From Bradyrhizobium sp. 190 (GTDB taxonomy: Bacteria; Pseudomonadota; Alphaproteobacteria; Rhizobiales; Xanthobacteraceae): a stretch of DNA of 64,000 nt. Both the position numbers and the translations under genes were made by a program. Within the stretch, counting starts at the first letter, position 1, and each line of letters starts with the position of its first letter. Of the stretch, positions 34,936 to 43,015 are shown piece by piece. Below the pieces are notes generated by a model that had not been told where the DNA came from, made no database searches, and was given only the letters and a program-made list of their open reading frames with translations. The stretch spans positions 54,371 to 118,370 of the forward strand of contig NZ_JADPJL010000083.1 in NCBI RefSeq assembly GCF_023073415.1, in the 5' to 3' direction.

Positions 34936-35198
34936 CTACGCGAACAGATCAGCACCGGCCGGTGTGAAACGCACATAAGTGCCGCTCTCATGCATCGTCA
35001 GCCAGCCGCGCTCGATGGCGAGCGCCATCCCGCGCCGTATTCGGCCAGGCTGCCCTTGTCCTTGAACAAAAACGGGCCGTTGATCAGCTCGACGTGGAGG
35101 CGCCCGTCCTGCACCGGCTCGACGGTGCTGGCGATCTCAACGATGCGGCGCGCGGCCCTCTCGGGATCAGCGTAGGGTCGAGCTTCGGAGTATTTCAT
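34936..35198 (-). pseudogene. Frameshifted small protein, copy 1 (YADPE..RRIxEIA family)
   Basis: From ATG 35198: MKYSEARPYADPERAARRI, VEIASTVEPVQDGRLHVELI and NGPFLFKDKGSLAEYGAG, then a one-base deletion. The remainder continues in the next frame as ALAIERGWLTMHESGTYVRF and TPAGADLFA to the TAG at 34936. Restoring one base gives about 87 residues. A second copy at 63506-63762 shares the layout and is broken elsewhere. Function unknown. Confidence 0.7.
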
Positions 35199-35212
35199 CA
35201 ACGTTCTTTCGA

Positions 35213-36001
35213 TCAGCTACGGGCACGACGCAATTCCTTTTCTAGCTCGCTCTTCTGCTTGTGCCAGCGTGCATCTTCGGCCTGTGCCCGTGCTTCGATG
35301 TCGGCGCGCTCGGTCTCGATGACATCAACCCTACGGGTATGCTCCCGCTCGGCCTTATCAAGCGCGGCCTGAACTTTCTCAATGGTCCGCTCGCGACGCT
35401 GGCGGGCATTTTCCCTCGCCGCCTCTTCCTTTCGGCTCTCGGCGTCGCGCCTCCATTTCTCATAGGCAAGTGCCGCCTTGCGAGCTACCTCCTGGTCGAT
35501 CTCGCGAGGTGACCGTTCCTTTCGCTCCCTCGCTGGCGATCCGGTCAGAACGTCCGCGAAGTATTCCTGCTCGGGATCGCCGCTCAGGTTGGTGAAGGGG
35601 AGAACGGCGACCGAAGGTTTATCCGGAAGCGGCAGAGTGGCCTTCGGTGGTTCTATAGGGTTATCGTATCCTGCTACGCCCGAGGGCTCCTGCGCTGCCC
35701 GCACTTGTCCAATGAAACGGAAGCCTCTGCGCGGCAGGGTCTTGATGAGGCGCTGTTCGCCGCCCGAATCGCCAATCACGTTCCGGGCGACATTCAGGCG
35801 GGTCGTCAGCGCTGCATCGGACACGCTGCGCCCGTTCCAGATAGCGTTAATGAGGTCGTCTTTGCTAACAACGCGCGCCCTGTGGCGGATCAAGTATTCC
35901 AGCAAATCGAATACCTGTGGCGTGACAGAGACGACGTCCGCTCCGCGATACAGCTCGCGCAGGTTGGTGTCGAATGCGTAGTCCTCGAAGAGATAGCGCA
36001 A
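35213..36001 (-). CDS. Winged-helix regulator fused to an unrelated coiled-coil tail (chimera)
   Basis: About 262 residues from TTG 36001, with AGGGAT upstream; the frame runs to 36124. Residues 1-100 are an OmpR/CadC-type winged helix (RYLFEDYAFDTNLRELYRGA, VVSKDDLINAIWNGR, LIKTLPRRGFRFIG). Then LPDKPSVAVLPFTNLSGDPE and EYFAD begins the sensor region of the rhizobial cyclase/TPR regulator family but stops. From LTGSPARERKERSPREI onward the sequence is a charged coiled coil (KAALAYEKWRRDAESRKEEA). The junction is near 35546. It looks like a deletion that joined two genes. DNA binding may persist. Confidence 0.65.
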   Translation of the reverse strand: MRYLFEDYAFDTNLRELYRGADVVSVTPQVFDLLEYLIRHRARVVSKDDLINAIWNGRSVSDAALTTRLNVARNVIGDSGGEQRLIKTLPRRGFRFIGQVRAAQEPSGVAGYDNPIEPPKATLPLPDKPSVAVLPFTNLSGDPEQEYFADVLTGSPARERKERSPREIDQEVARKAALAYEKWRRDAESRKEEAARENARQRRERTIEKVQAALDKAEREHTRRVDVIETERADIEARAQAEDARWHKQKSELEKELRRARS

Positions 36002-36156
36002 GGCGTGATCCCTTGGATGAGGGGCGATTTCACGGCCCGGCCGTCGGCCGGGTAGTCCAAGAATAAGCTTCTGGTGAGGAAAATGTAAGCTGCTGATCAA
36101 GCACGCCTGCCGATCTCCTGCCACCTTGAATGGTGCAGCACCCTCGGGAGGCCCGA

Positions 36157-36405
36157 ATGAGCACGATCAACGACATAATTTGGCTGGAGCGAACATTTAG
36201 ATCGACGCGATACGTCTCTAGCTTCTTCTGGATATGCTGGGATGCATACCAAGAGCGACGTCATCGCCACCGTATACAAACTAGCCTTCTCGACTTGAGT
36301 GACAGGGAGCTCGAAGACATCGGCATCTCGCGCGGTGAGGTCGATTATGTCGCCTCGAACCGAGGTATCGACCCGCGAGGTATCCGGAGCGGGACAATTG
36401 TCTAA
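36157..36405 (+). CDS. DUF1127 small protein
   Basis: 82 residues from ATG 36157, with GGGAGG upstream. The C-terminal half has the DUF1127 core LLDLSDRELEDIGISRGEVD. DUF1127 proteins are small, Arg-rich at the N-terminus and in some alphaproteobacteria affect phosphate or RNA metabolism; this one has a longer N-terminal part (LERTFRSTRYVSSFFWICWD) than the shortest forms. Divergent from the chimeric regulator. Confidence 0.78.
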   Translation: MSTINDIIWLERTFRSTRYVSSFFWICWDAYQERRHRHRIQTSLLDLSDRELEDIGISRGEVDYVASNRGIDPRGIRSGTIV

Positions 36406-36479
36406 TCCGGCGCCGACTGGGCGGCGGGAATTGGAGATGACCAGGTGCTCCCATCCGAGCGGAGCTCGACTTCCGGTAT

Positions 36480-36576
36480 GGGTCAATTGCGTCGGTTTGG
36501 CTCTCCGTCGATGGCTTCCGGTTTTCCCCCGAAAGCGGACACCGTCGCGGACGGTCGGCATGTCTCAAAAGTGCCA
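36480..36576. repeat. 97-bp direct repeat, copy 1
   Basis: Identical over all 97 bases to 37496-37592, same orientation, starting GGGTCAATTGCGTCGGTTTG and ending AAAAGTGCCA. It lies between genes. Perfect identity suggests recent duplication or ongoing spread. Related fragments (GTCCGTTCCGGGTCA at 38222) occur nearby. Confidence 0.85.
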
Positions 36577-36751
36577 AGAACAGACCTGCTTGTCCCGTTG
36601 AACAATTGGCGGTTAGGAAATGTCGGTCTTTCGACGGTCCCCTTTGCTGCCCTGAGGACGTAGTGACGAAGAATGGGCCTCGCCTCCTTATTCCCAACAT
36701 GATGTGGATTGGAAGCCTATGCTTTCGTAGAGACTTGTGCGCAAGACAAAG

Positions 36752-37264
36752 CTAGTCGTTGCGCGGGTCCACTAACGCGAGGGTAATCCAGTGCGCCTCT
36801 AGCGCGGGCTTAATTGCGCCCTCCACTTCAACCACGGTTTCCCAAGCGGATTGCAAGGATACCGCGCGTTCCGTCAGGCCGATTAAACGAAATTTGCCGC
36901 GCACGCGTGTTCCGGATTTGACGGGGCTCAGGAAACGCACGCGCTCGAAGCCGTAATTGACGCCCATGCGGGTCCCTTCCACGCCCGGCATGGCGTCGAA
37001 AGCGAGGGTCGAGAGCAATGACAGTGTCAGGAAGCCGTGCGCAATCGTTCCTCCGAACGGAGTTTCAGCATTGGCACGCGTCGGATCGACATGGATGAAC
37101 TGATGATCTCTTGTGGCGGCAGCAAATGTGTCGATCATGGATTGATCGACGACTAGCCAATTCGACGTCAATTCCCTGCCGTTGAGAAGCTTTCGGTATT
37201 CTTCCAGCGCTATCAATTTGCTGCGGATCGCCTCGGCCTCTGCAGCCCGTTCCGTATCTGACAC
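36752..37264 (-). CDS. MaoC-family dehydratase (NodN-like)
   Basis: About 170 residues from GTG 37264, with GAGGA seven bases upstream; the frame is open to 37357. The hot-dog fold is shown by WLVVDQSMIDTFAAATRDHQ and FIHVDPTRANAETPFGGTIA + HGFLTLSLL, the R-hydratase catalytic Asp/His motif (D..x4..H, then GGTIAHG). Family role: hydration of enoyl-CoA substrates; NodN proteins of rhizobia belong here. Flanked by the two 97-bp repeats. Confidence 0.85.
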   Translation of the reverse strand: MSDTERAAEAEAIRSKLIALEEYRKLLNGRELTSNWLVVDQSMIDTFAAATRDHQFIHVDPTRANAETPFGGTIAHGFLTLSLLSTLAFDAMPGVEGTRMGVNYGFERVRFLSPVKSGTRVRGKFRLIGLTERAVSLQSAWETVVEVEGAIKPALEAHWITLALVDPRND

Positions 37265-37495
37265 TCTTGCTTCCTCGGACACCCAAGTCTCGCTTTGACC
37301 GTTATTCGGCGTCCAACCATGACCCCGCTGTCGCCCTCCTGATCCCAGAGGTAGCATATGGGCAATACGTCAATCGCGCTAGGTAGGCAACAACGCGGCG
37401 ATGCCGATGCCTTTTTGATGCGAGGCTCCGCCGCCTCGTCCAGCCGAGAGGAGCTAAAACAAGTGGTCTGATTGCTGCGATCAAATGTCCGCTTC

Positions 37496-37592
37496 GGGTC
37501 AATTGCGTCGGTTTGGCTCTCCGTCGATGGCTTCCGGTTTTCCCCCGAAAGCGGACACCGTCGCGGACGGTCGGCATGTCTCAAAAGTGCCA
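37496..37592. repeat. 97-bp direct repeat, copy 2
   Basis: Exact copy of 36480-36576, 1016 bp downstream, so the pair brackets the MaoC gene. Here it is preceded by AATGTCCGCTTC, which looks like the fuller left end of the repeat. Confidence 0.85.
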
Positions 37593-37795
37593 TCAACCGA
37601 AATCGGCGCTTGTGACATTGAGGTCCGCTTCACCCTCGAACTCGGACATCGCGCGATGCTGTCGTCGCAGCACCTCTTCGGCTGCGCGAAGTGACCCGAA
37701 GCACTAGGAGAACGGGCGCGGCCCCACTGCGTCTGGTGCATTGTTCTCAAGTCCAGCCTACACTCTGCCACTATCAGCAGCCGAGGAGCTGAGCC

Positions 37796-38206
37796 ATGAC
37801 CACCCGACACGCCGCCTGCAGCTGTGGGCAGCTTCACCTCACGATCGAAGGCGAATCGGTGCGTATCTCCACGTGTCACTGTCTGGCGTGCCAGCGCCGT
37901 ACTGGTGCAGTATTTAGCAACCAAGCGAGCTTCCGGCGCGAGCAGGTCACCTTCACCGGTAAGGCTACGACGTGGAATCGGACAGCCGAAAGCGCGAGCG
38001 TGGTGACTTTTAACTTCTGTCCGACATGCGGCTCCACGGTCTACTGGGAGAGCGAAAGTTTTCCTGGACGCGTCATTGTTGCCATCGGAAACTTCGCCGA
38101 CCCGAGTTTCCCGGCGCCGACCGTCTCGGTGTGGGAGGAGTCACGCCACCCCTGGGTCTCGTTGCCGCCCGATACTCCGCTCACGCGAACGGCGAAGCAG
38201 GGGTGA
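37796..38206 (+). CDS. GFA family (glutathione-dependent formaldehyde-activating-like) protein
   Basis: 136 residues. Zinc-binding cysteines are in CSCGQL, CHCLACQRRTG and NFCPTCGSTVYWE, the GFA fold signature (Gfa/CENP-V). The start has GAGCTGAGCC just before ATG 37796. Most members have no proven reaction and formaldehyde-glutathione condensation is known for only a few. It is monocistronic among repeats. Confidence 0.87.
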   Translation: MTTRHAACSCGQLHLTIEGESVRISTCHCLACQRRTGAVFSNQASFRREQVTFTGKATTWNRTAESASVVTFNFCPTCGSTVYWESESFPGRVIVAIGNFADPSFPAPTVSVWEESRHPWVSLPPDTPLTRTAKQG

Positions 38207-38349
38207 CCACATCACATCTGAGGTCCGTTCCGGGTCACGAACGACGAAACTCAAAGTGAGCATAACGCGTCCGCTTTCGGGCGCATCGCGACCAAAGCGC
38301 TCCTTGGCCGGGCATGTTGAGCCCAGCTGCGCGCTAATGAGTCCGCGTC

Positions 38350-38799
38350 CTAGCCTTTTGAGTTGAGCACGACCGGTGGCGGCAGAGGTGGTGGCGGCGG
38401 CGGACGGACGGAGCCTTCGAGCTTCAAACGCTCCTCGACGACGGCGGGGCCCGGCTCCATCACAGTGCAGCCCTTGTAGCGCTGCAGATCCGCCAGCGCA
38501 TCGAGCCGCCTGCGTTCATCGATGAGCTGCTTGGGCGCATCCAGCGGGTAGCGTTCGTAGCCGTAGCCTGCCAGCGGCCCCACCGCCAGCCAATACTCCA
38601 GCCGCGCGGCACGCCGCGCTGCGTAACGGAAAGACGCCGCGATGCCGTTGCAGCTCATGGATTCATCGACCGGCAAGACGGCATAGGGCGGAGGCGGTTC
38701 GATGATCGGATAGGCATAGGTCACGCAGCCGGCCAGCGAGCAGGCCATGCTCGACAACAGCGAGAAATTCCTCAAATAGGCTGCCGCTCGTTTCGTCAC
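38350..38799 (-). CDS. Lipoprotein coupled to gspD (pilotin candidate)
   Basis: 149 residues. A lipobox SLAGC at residues 21-25 follows a hydrophobic stretch (NFSLLSSMACSLAGC), so the mature N-terminal Cys is probably acylated. The mature part has two further Cys residues (SMSCNG and YKGCTV), a helical middle (KQLIDERRRLDALADLQRY) and a polyproline tail. Its start overlaps the gspD stop (ATGA). T2SS secretins often need a small lipoprotein to reach the outer membrane. There is no recognisable similarity to known pilotins; the role is inferred from coupling. Confidence 0.65.
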   Translation of the reverse strand: MTKRAAAYLRNFSLLSSMACSLAGCVTYAYPIIEPPPPYAVLPVDESMSCNGIAASFRYAARRAARLEYWLAVGPLAGYGYERYPLDAPKQLIDERRRLDALADLQRYKGCTVMEPGPAVVEERLKLEGSVRPPPPPPLPPPVVLNSKG

Positions 38800-41075
38800 T
38801 GTGACGTTATCCGCTGCATCGTATTGGCCGGCGTACGCTCGCGCGACGTCGTGTGGGGCATGTAGACATGCATCTTGCGCCGGTATTCTTCGGTCACGAG
38901 ACGGCTTTCCGTGCCGTCGCGGACAACCTTGGGCGTGATCAGGATGACGAGCTCGGTCTTCTGGACCTGGTCGCCCCGGTTGGAGAACGCGGCTCCGAGC
39001 CCGGGCATGTCGCCGAGCAGCGGGATCTGGTTGCTGGTCTTGTTGGCCTGCTCCTGGATCATCCCGCCGAGCGCGAGGACCTCGCCGTCGTTGACGACCA
39101 CGGTGGTCTTCACACGCCGCTGCTGGATGGTCGGCGAGTCGATTCCGGACGACGTGGTTTTCACCACGGCGCTGACTTCCTGCTCGATCTCGAGCTGCAC
39201 CCGGCCGCTTTCATTGATGCGTGGCGTCACCGAAAGGATCACGCCGGTATCCTGCATGGTGATCGAGTTGACGATCGCCGTTTGCGCCGTCACGGTGCTG
39301 GTCGCGGTCTGCGTGGTGATCGGCACCTGATCGCCGATCTGCAGCCTGGCCGTCTTGTTGTCCAGCACCATAAGCGAAGGTGTCGAAATGACATTCACGC
39401 GTGTAATCGCGTTCAATGCGCTGAGTGTCGACGCGATGCTGGCTGCGTTGACGGCATAGTTGAACCCGGGAAAAACGGAAGCAACGCCGCCGGTCAGCGC
39501 ATTTGTGAACGTGGCGGTCGGCGTGCGGTTTTTCGCTAGCGCCCATTGCACGCCATACTGCAGCTTGTCGTTCAGCGCCACCTCCGCGATGACAGCTTCG
39601 ATCAGGACCTGGCTGGCGACGACATCGAGCCCCTGAATGACGCGCAGCACGCGCTGGTAGTCCCGCTCATTGGCCATGATGAGGAGCGAGTTCTTAGTTT
39701 CGTCGGCGACGATCTTGAGCGGCGGTTCATCGCCCACCCTGCTGGCGGACGGAGACGAAGATGGCTCCATCGAATCCGGCGCCAAGGCTTCCGGCTCATT
39801 GTTCAGTGCGCGTTGCAGGCTTTGCAGATCGTTGGCAGGACTGACACCGCGAAGCCCGATCGGTCCGCCCTGATCGATATCCAGGGTCGCGCCGCCTGCT
39901 CCCGGCGATCTTGCCGAGCTTGCCGAGAAGCTCGCCTGCTTCGATCGCGGTGAAACGCTGCGCGTCGGCTGCTTCACCACTTTCATTTCATTCGCGAACA
40001 TCGACTGCAGTACGCTGGCGAGTTCCGCCACCGGCCGGTTCTGCACCTGATAGACGTGGAGCTGCCGTTCTGAGCCGGCGGCCTTGGCGTCGAGCCGCCT
40101 GATCCAGGTCTGCGCCCTCGGCAAATAGCTCGGCTGCGAGGTCACGACCAGAATCGCGCCAAGCCGCGTGTTGGCGATGAACCTGACGCGACCCTTGAGC
40201 GGCCCCTCTTTCTCAGCCGCGAATATCGCCTTCAATTCGTCGACCATTTTTTCCGGTTGCGGCGTTTTCACCGGAACGACCGCAAACGACATGCCCTTCA
40301 TGACATCGACATCGAACACCGAGATCGAATCGAGCATGCTTTCGATTTCCGCCGGGGAGCCCTTGAGCGCGAGGATGTTGCGCGCATCGTCGGCCTGGAC
40401 GATGGCGCCCTTCGGCACCATCGGCTCCAGCACGCGGGCGACTTCGGTCGCGGACACGTATTTCAGGGAAACAACGCGAATGCCGTTGCCGGCGATGGCG
40501 CTCTCGGCCGGACCATCGCCGGTCGCAATCACGCCCGTGGCAGCCTGGTCGGCAGGCGCAATCCGGTAGGTGCCGCGGCTTTGCACCAGCACCGCGCCGA
40601 TTGGCACCAGCGCGGTCTGGAACATCTCCATCGCCTCGGCCTTGCTGACCGGACGCGTCGTTTGCACGGAAATCACGCCGTCGACGCGAGGGTCGACGAC
40701 GTAGTTCACGCCGATCATGTCGCCGAGAACGGTCTTGGCGGCTTGCTGAAGCGGAACGCTCGCCAGATTGAGAACCACGTTCCCGTCCGCCCCGGCGGTC
40801 TTCCGCTTCGAATACGTCCCGCCGATCATGCTGCCGCTGCCACCATCGATGACGGCAACGGCCTGCGATGAGGGTGACGGAAGCGGCACGGCGCCCGTAG
40901 GGCCGCCGTCATACGCATAGGTTTGCTCGAGGGAAACCGGCTGTCCCGAAGTCAATCTGGGTTGTGACACTGTGGTCAAAGGCGTGGGGGTGGTGGTCGT
41001 GCTGCAGCCCGACACAACGAGTATTGCCGCCGAACAGGCGGCTAACCTCGTCGCAAGGCTACGAGAAGGCAACAA
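38796..41075 (-). CDS. gspD: Type II secretion secretin GspD
   Basis: About 759 residues from TTG 41075/41072, with GGGGG upstream; the frame runs to ATG 41255, but that would bury the signal. A lipoprotein signal (LAACSAAILVVSGC) starts it. N-domains follow (VPLQQAAKTVLGDMIGVNYV; RVVSLKYVSATEVARVL; QLHVYQVQNRPVAELASVLQ). The secretin core has TRVNVISTPSLMVLDNKTA, IGDQVPI and VNDGEVLALGGMIQEQ. It forms the outer-membrane channel. It is separated from the main gsp cluster by an IS and repeats. Confidence 0.92.
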   Translation of the reverse strand: MLPSRSLATRLAACSAAILVVSGCSTTTTPTPLTTVSQPRLTSGQPVSLEQTYAYDGGPTGAVPLPSPSSQAVAVIDGGSGSMIGGTYSKRKTAGADGNVVLNLASVPLQQAAKTVLGDMIGVNYVVDPRVDGVISVQTTRPVSKAEAMEMFQTALVPIGAVLVQSRGTYRIAPADQAATGVIATGDGPAESAIAGNGIRVVSLKYVSATEVARVLEPMVPKGAIVQADDARNILALKGSPAEIESMLDSISVFDVDVMKGMSFAVVPVKTPQPEKMVDELKAIFAAEKEGPLKGRVRFIANTRLGAILVVTSQPSYLPRAQTWIRRLDAKAAGSERQLHVYQVQNRPVAELASVLQSMFANEMKVVKQPTRSVSPRSKQASFSASSARSPGAGGATLDIDQGGPIGLRGVSPANDLQSLQRALNNEPEALAPDSMEPSSSPSASRVGDEPPLKIVADETKNSLLIMANERDYQRVLRVIQGLDVVASQVLIEAVIAEVALNDKLQYGVQWALAKNRTPTATFTNALTGGVASVFPGFNYAVNAASIASTLSALNAITRVNVISTPSLMVLDNKTARLQIGDQVPITTQTATSTVTAQTAIVNSITMQDTGVILSVTPRINESGRVQLEIEQEVSAVVKTTSSGIDSPTIQQRRVKTTVVVNDGEVLALGGMIQEQANKTSNQIPLLGDMPGLGAAFSNRGDQVQKTELVILITPKVVRDGTESRLVTEEYRRKMHVYMPHTTSRERTPANTMQRITSQ

Positions 41076-41353
41076 AGGTAAAACCCCCAACGGCTTCGCG
41101 CCGTGGACGATTTTTGGCGCGTAAATATTTGGTAAAACATCATAGTTAATCGACAGTAAATCGGCCGGACCACTGGGGTGTGCAGCCAAGCTGCGCCGAG
41201 GAAAACCTGGAAAAAATAGCCGGAGAGGACCATAGGTCCGGTTCGGACCCATCAAAATGACCCCAACGGCGACCAGCGGCTGGCTGGATCGGAACGGAGC
41301 TGCTATATTTAATTCCGCCCCGCGCTCTCGGCCTTTAATGTCAGGATGACGGT

Positions 41354-41524
41354 ATGATGAACCTTGTCGCAGCTCCCGTGAGCGAGACCTTCTCGATCGT
41401 TGGAACGTGCATCAACTGCACCGCTCCGGCGAGTCTGCTGGCGACGATGACGATCATCGCCATCGGCATAGCATTGGCATTTCGCTCCGAACGCCGCAAC
41501 GGCGTGTCCGCAACGCCTGAGTGA
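41354..41524 (+). CDS. Small membrane protein, 56 residues
   Basis: ATG 41354 has AGGATGA upstream. The product MMNLVAAPVSETFSIVGTC continues with a CINCTAP segment and one transmembrane helix (SLLATMTIIAIGIALAF) before a basic tail FRSERRNG. Too short for most gene finders. Convergent with the small gene at 41538. Function unknown. Confidence 0.45.
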   Translation: MMNLVAAPVSETFSIVGTCINCTAPASLLATMTIIAIGIALAFRSERRNGVSATPE

Positions 41525-41537
41525 AGCAGTCAATCCA

Positions 41538-41738
41538 TCAATCGAGGTCGTCGGGCTCGTATTCGACGAACTTCTTGTAGATCCAGCGCCTGCCGTCATG
41601 CCGGCGCCATACCCTGCCCCATAACAGCCGCCCGGTGATCGAGCGCCGCGGCACAATGACCGTCCAGAGATGCCAGGTGTCCGCCCACGTCCGCTCGGGA
41701 CTGAGCGCCGGGATTTGAAACAGGTTATACTTACTCAT
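41538..41738 (-). CDS. Small Trp/Arg-rich hypothetical protein
   Basis: 66 residues from ATG 41738; the frame is open to 41765. Residues include FQIPALSPERTWADTWHLW, then TGRLLWGRVWRRHDGRRWIY and an acidic tail EYEPDDLD. The five Trp and the R-rich loop resemble small conserved rhizobial proteins of unknown role. No signal or membrane span. Confidence 0.55.
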   Translation of the reverse strand: MSKYNLFQIPALSPERTWADTWHLWTVIVPRRSITGRLLWGRVWRRHDGRRWIYKKFVEYEPDDLD

Positions 41739-41799
41739 CGCGCTGAACTCCGGCATTGAAGGCAAATCGCGCCGAAATAAATGACCGCGCGTTCACACC

Positions 41800-41958
41800 T
41801 CAATGTTGTCTGGGACGAAGGGAAGCCACCTTGGCCGTAACGCATTCGAGTTTGCGCCGGAGCTCGCACACTTCCTGATACCTTTGCGCAAGATCTGCGG
41901 ACCGAGCCCGCGATTTACGCTTGGTGACGACCTTCCGATGCGGTTGATTTCGCTTCAT
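41800..41958 (-). CDS. Small basic protein with RYxEVxxLR motif (copy B)
   Basis: 52 residues from ATG 41958: MKRNQPHRKVVTKRKSRARS, then ADLAQRYQEVCELRRKLECV + TAKVASLR. It has the same plan as the 54-residue protein at 18983-19147: a Lys/Arg-rich start, then an amphipathic RYxEVxxLRxxV helix. Likely a paralogous pair, suggesting a real but unannotated microprotein family. Function unknown. Confidence 0.48.
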   Translation of the reverse strand: MKRNQPHRKVVTKRKSRARSADLAQRYQEVCELRRKLECVTAKVASLRPRQH

Positions 41959-42230
41959 GCTTCATCATAGCTTCGCCGATGAACGGCTCAATCAAAGCCG
42001 TGGATTAAGCTAACCCGTCAACCTTACTCGGCCGCATTCAATCTCAACGTGCGCACGCAATGAACCCGGCTGGACTTCACGCAGCGTTTCGGCGGGAACC
42101 CGTAAATTGACGGGCAAAATCAAATAAACCATTCTGTCACGAAATGACGACCCGGCCTCGCGCGGCTTCGCCATTTCATGTAATGAATACCGGTAATCCT
42201 ATTAATCTCAACGTATTGAGTGGCAAATTA

Positions 42231-43001
42231 ATGCGCGCAGTATTGCTGGCAGGTGGCCTGGGAACTCGGTTTGCCGAGGAAACCGATGTTCGTCCCAAGC
42301 CGATGATCGAAATCGGCGGCAAGCCGATCCTTTGGCACATCATGAAGATCTACAGCAGCCACGGCATCAATGACTTCATCATCTGCCTTGGCTACAAGGG
42401 TTACGTGATCAAGGAATATTTTTCCAACTACTTCCTGCATCAATCGAACGTCACTTTCGACCTTCGCGAAAACAGGATGGAGGTTCTGCAGAAGCACGCC
42501 GAGCCATGGCGGGTGACGCTGATCGACACCGGCGAAGAAACCATGATCGGCGGACGCATCAAGCGAATCCTTCCCTATATCGGCGATGACGACGCCTTCT
42601 GCCTGACCTACGGCGACGGCGTGGCCGATATCGACATCACCGAAAGCATCGCGTTCCATCGCCGCGAAGGCCGTCTGGCGACCGTAACCGGCACACAGCC
42701 GCCGGGCCGCTTCGGCGCCATCAACCATCAGGGCCCCCGCGTTACGGGCTTCCAGGAAAAGCCGCGCGGCGACGGCAACTGGATCAATGGCGGCTTCTTC
42801 GTGCTTTCGCCCAAGGTCGGCGATTACATCGAAGGCGACGCGACCGTCTGGGAAAAGGAACCGATGACGAATCTCGCAACCGATGGCCAGCTCAGCGTGT
42901 TCCTCCACGACGGCTTCTGGCACCCGATGGATACATTGCGCGATAAGCGATATTTGGAAGATCTTTGGGCAAGCAATAAAGCTCCCTGGAAGAAGTGGTA
43001 A
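42231..43001 (+). CDS. rfbF: Glucose-1-phosphate cytidylyltransferase
   Basis: 256 residues from ATG 42231, chosen because it starts directly at the nucleotide-binding MRAVLLAGGLGTRFAEET. The next block RPKPMIEIGGKPILWHIMKI, then TYGDGVADIDI and INGGFFVLSPKVGDYIEGD are RfbF/DdhA signatures. It makes CDP-glucose, the entry to 3,6-dideoxyhexoses and other CDP-sugars. First gene of a four-gene operon; the next start overlaps or closely follows its stop. Confidence 0.92.
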   Translation: MRAVLLAGGLGTRFAEETDVRPKPMIEIGGKPILWHIMKIYSSHGINDFIICLGYKGYVIKEYFSNYFLHQSNVTFDLRENRMEVLQKHAEPWRVTLIDTGEETMIGGRIKRILPYIGDDDAFCLTYGDGVADIDITESIAFHRREGRLATVTGTQPPGRFGAINHQGPRVTGFQEKPRGDGNWINGGFFVLSPKVGDYIEGDATVWEKEPMTNLATDGQLSVFLHDGFWHPMDTLRDKRYLEDLWASNKAPWKKW

Positions 43002-43015
43002 AGAAGAAAGATTCC

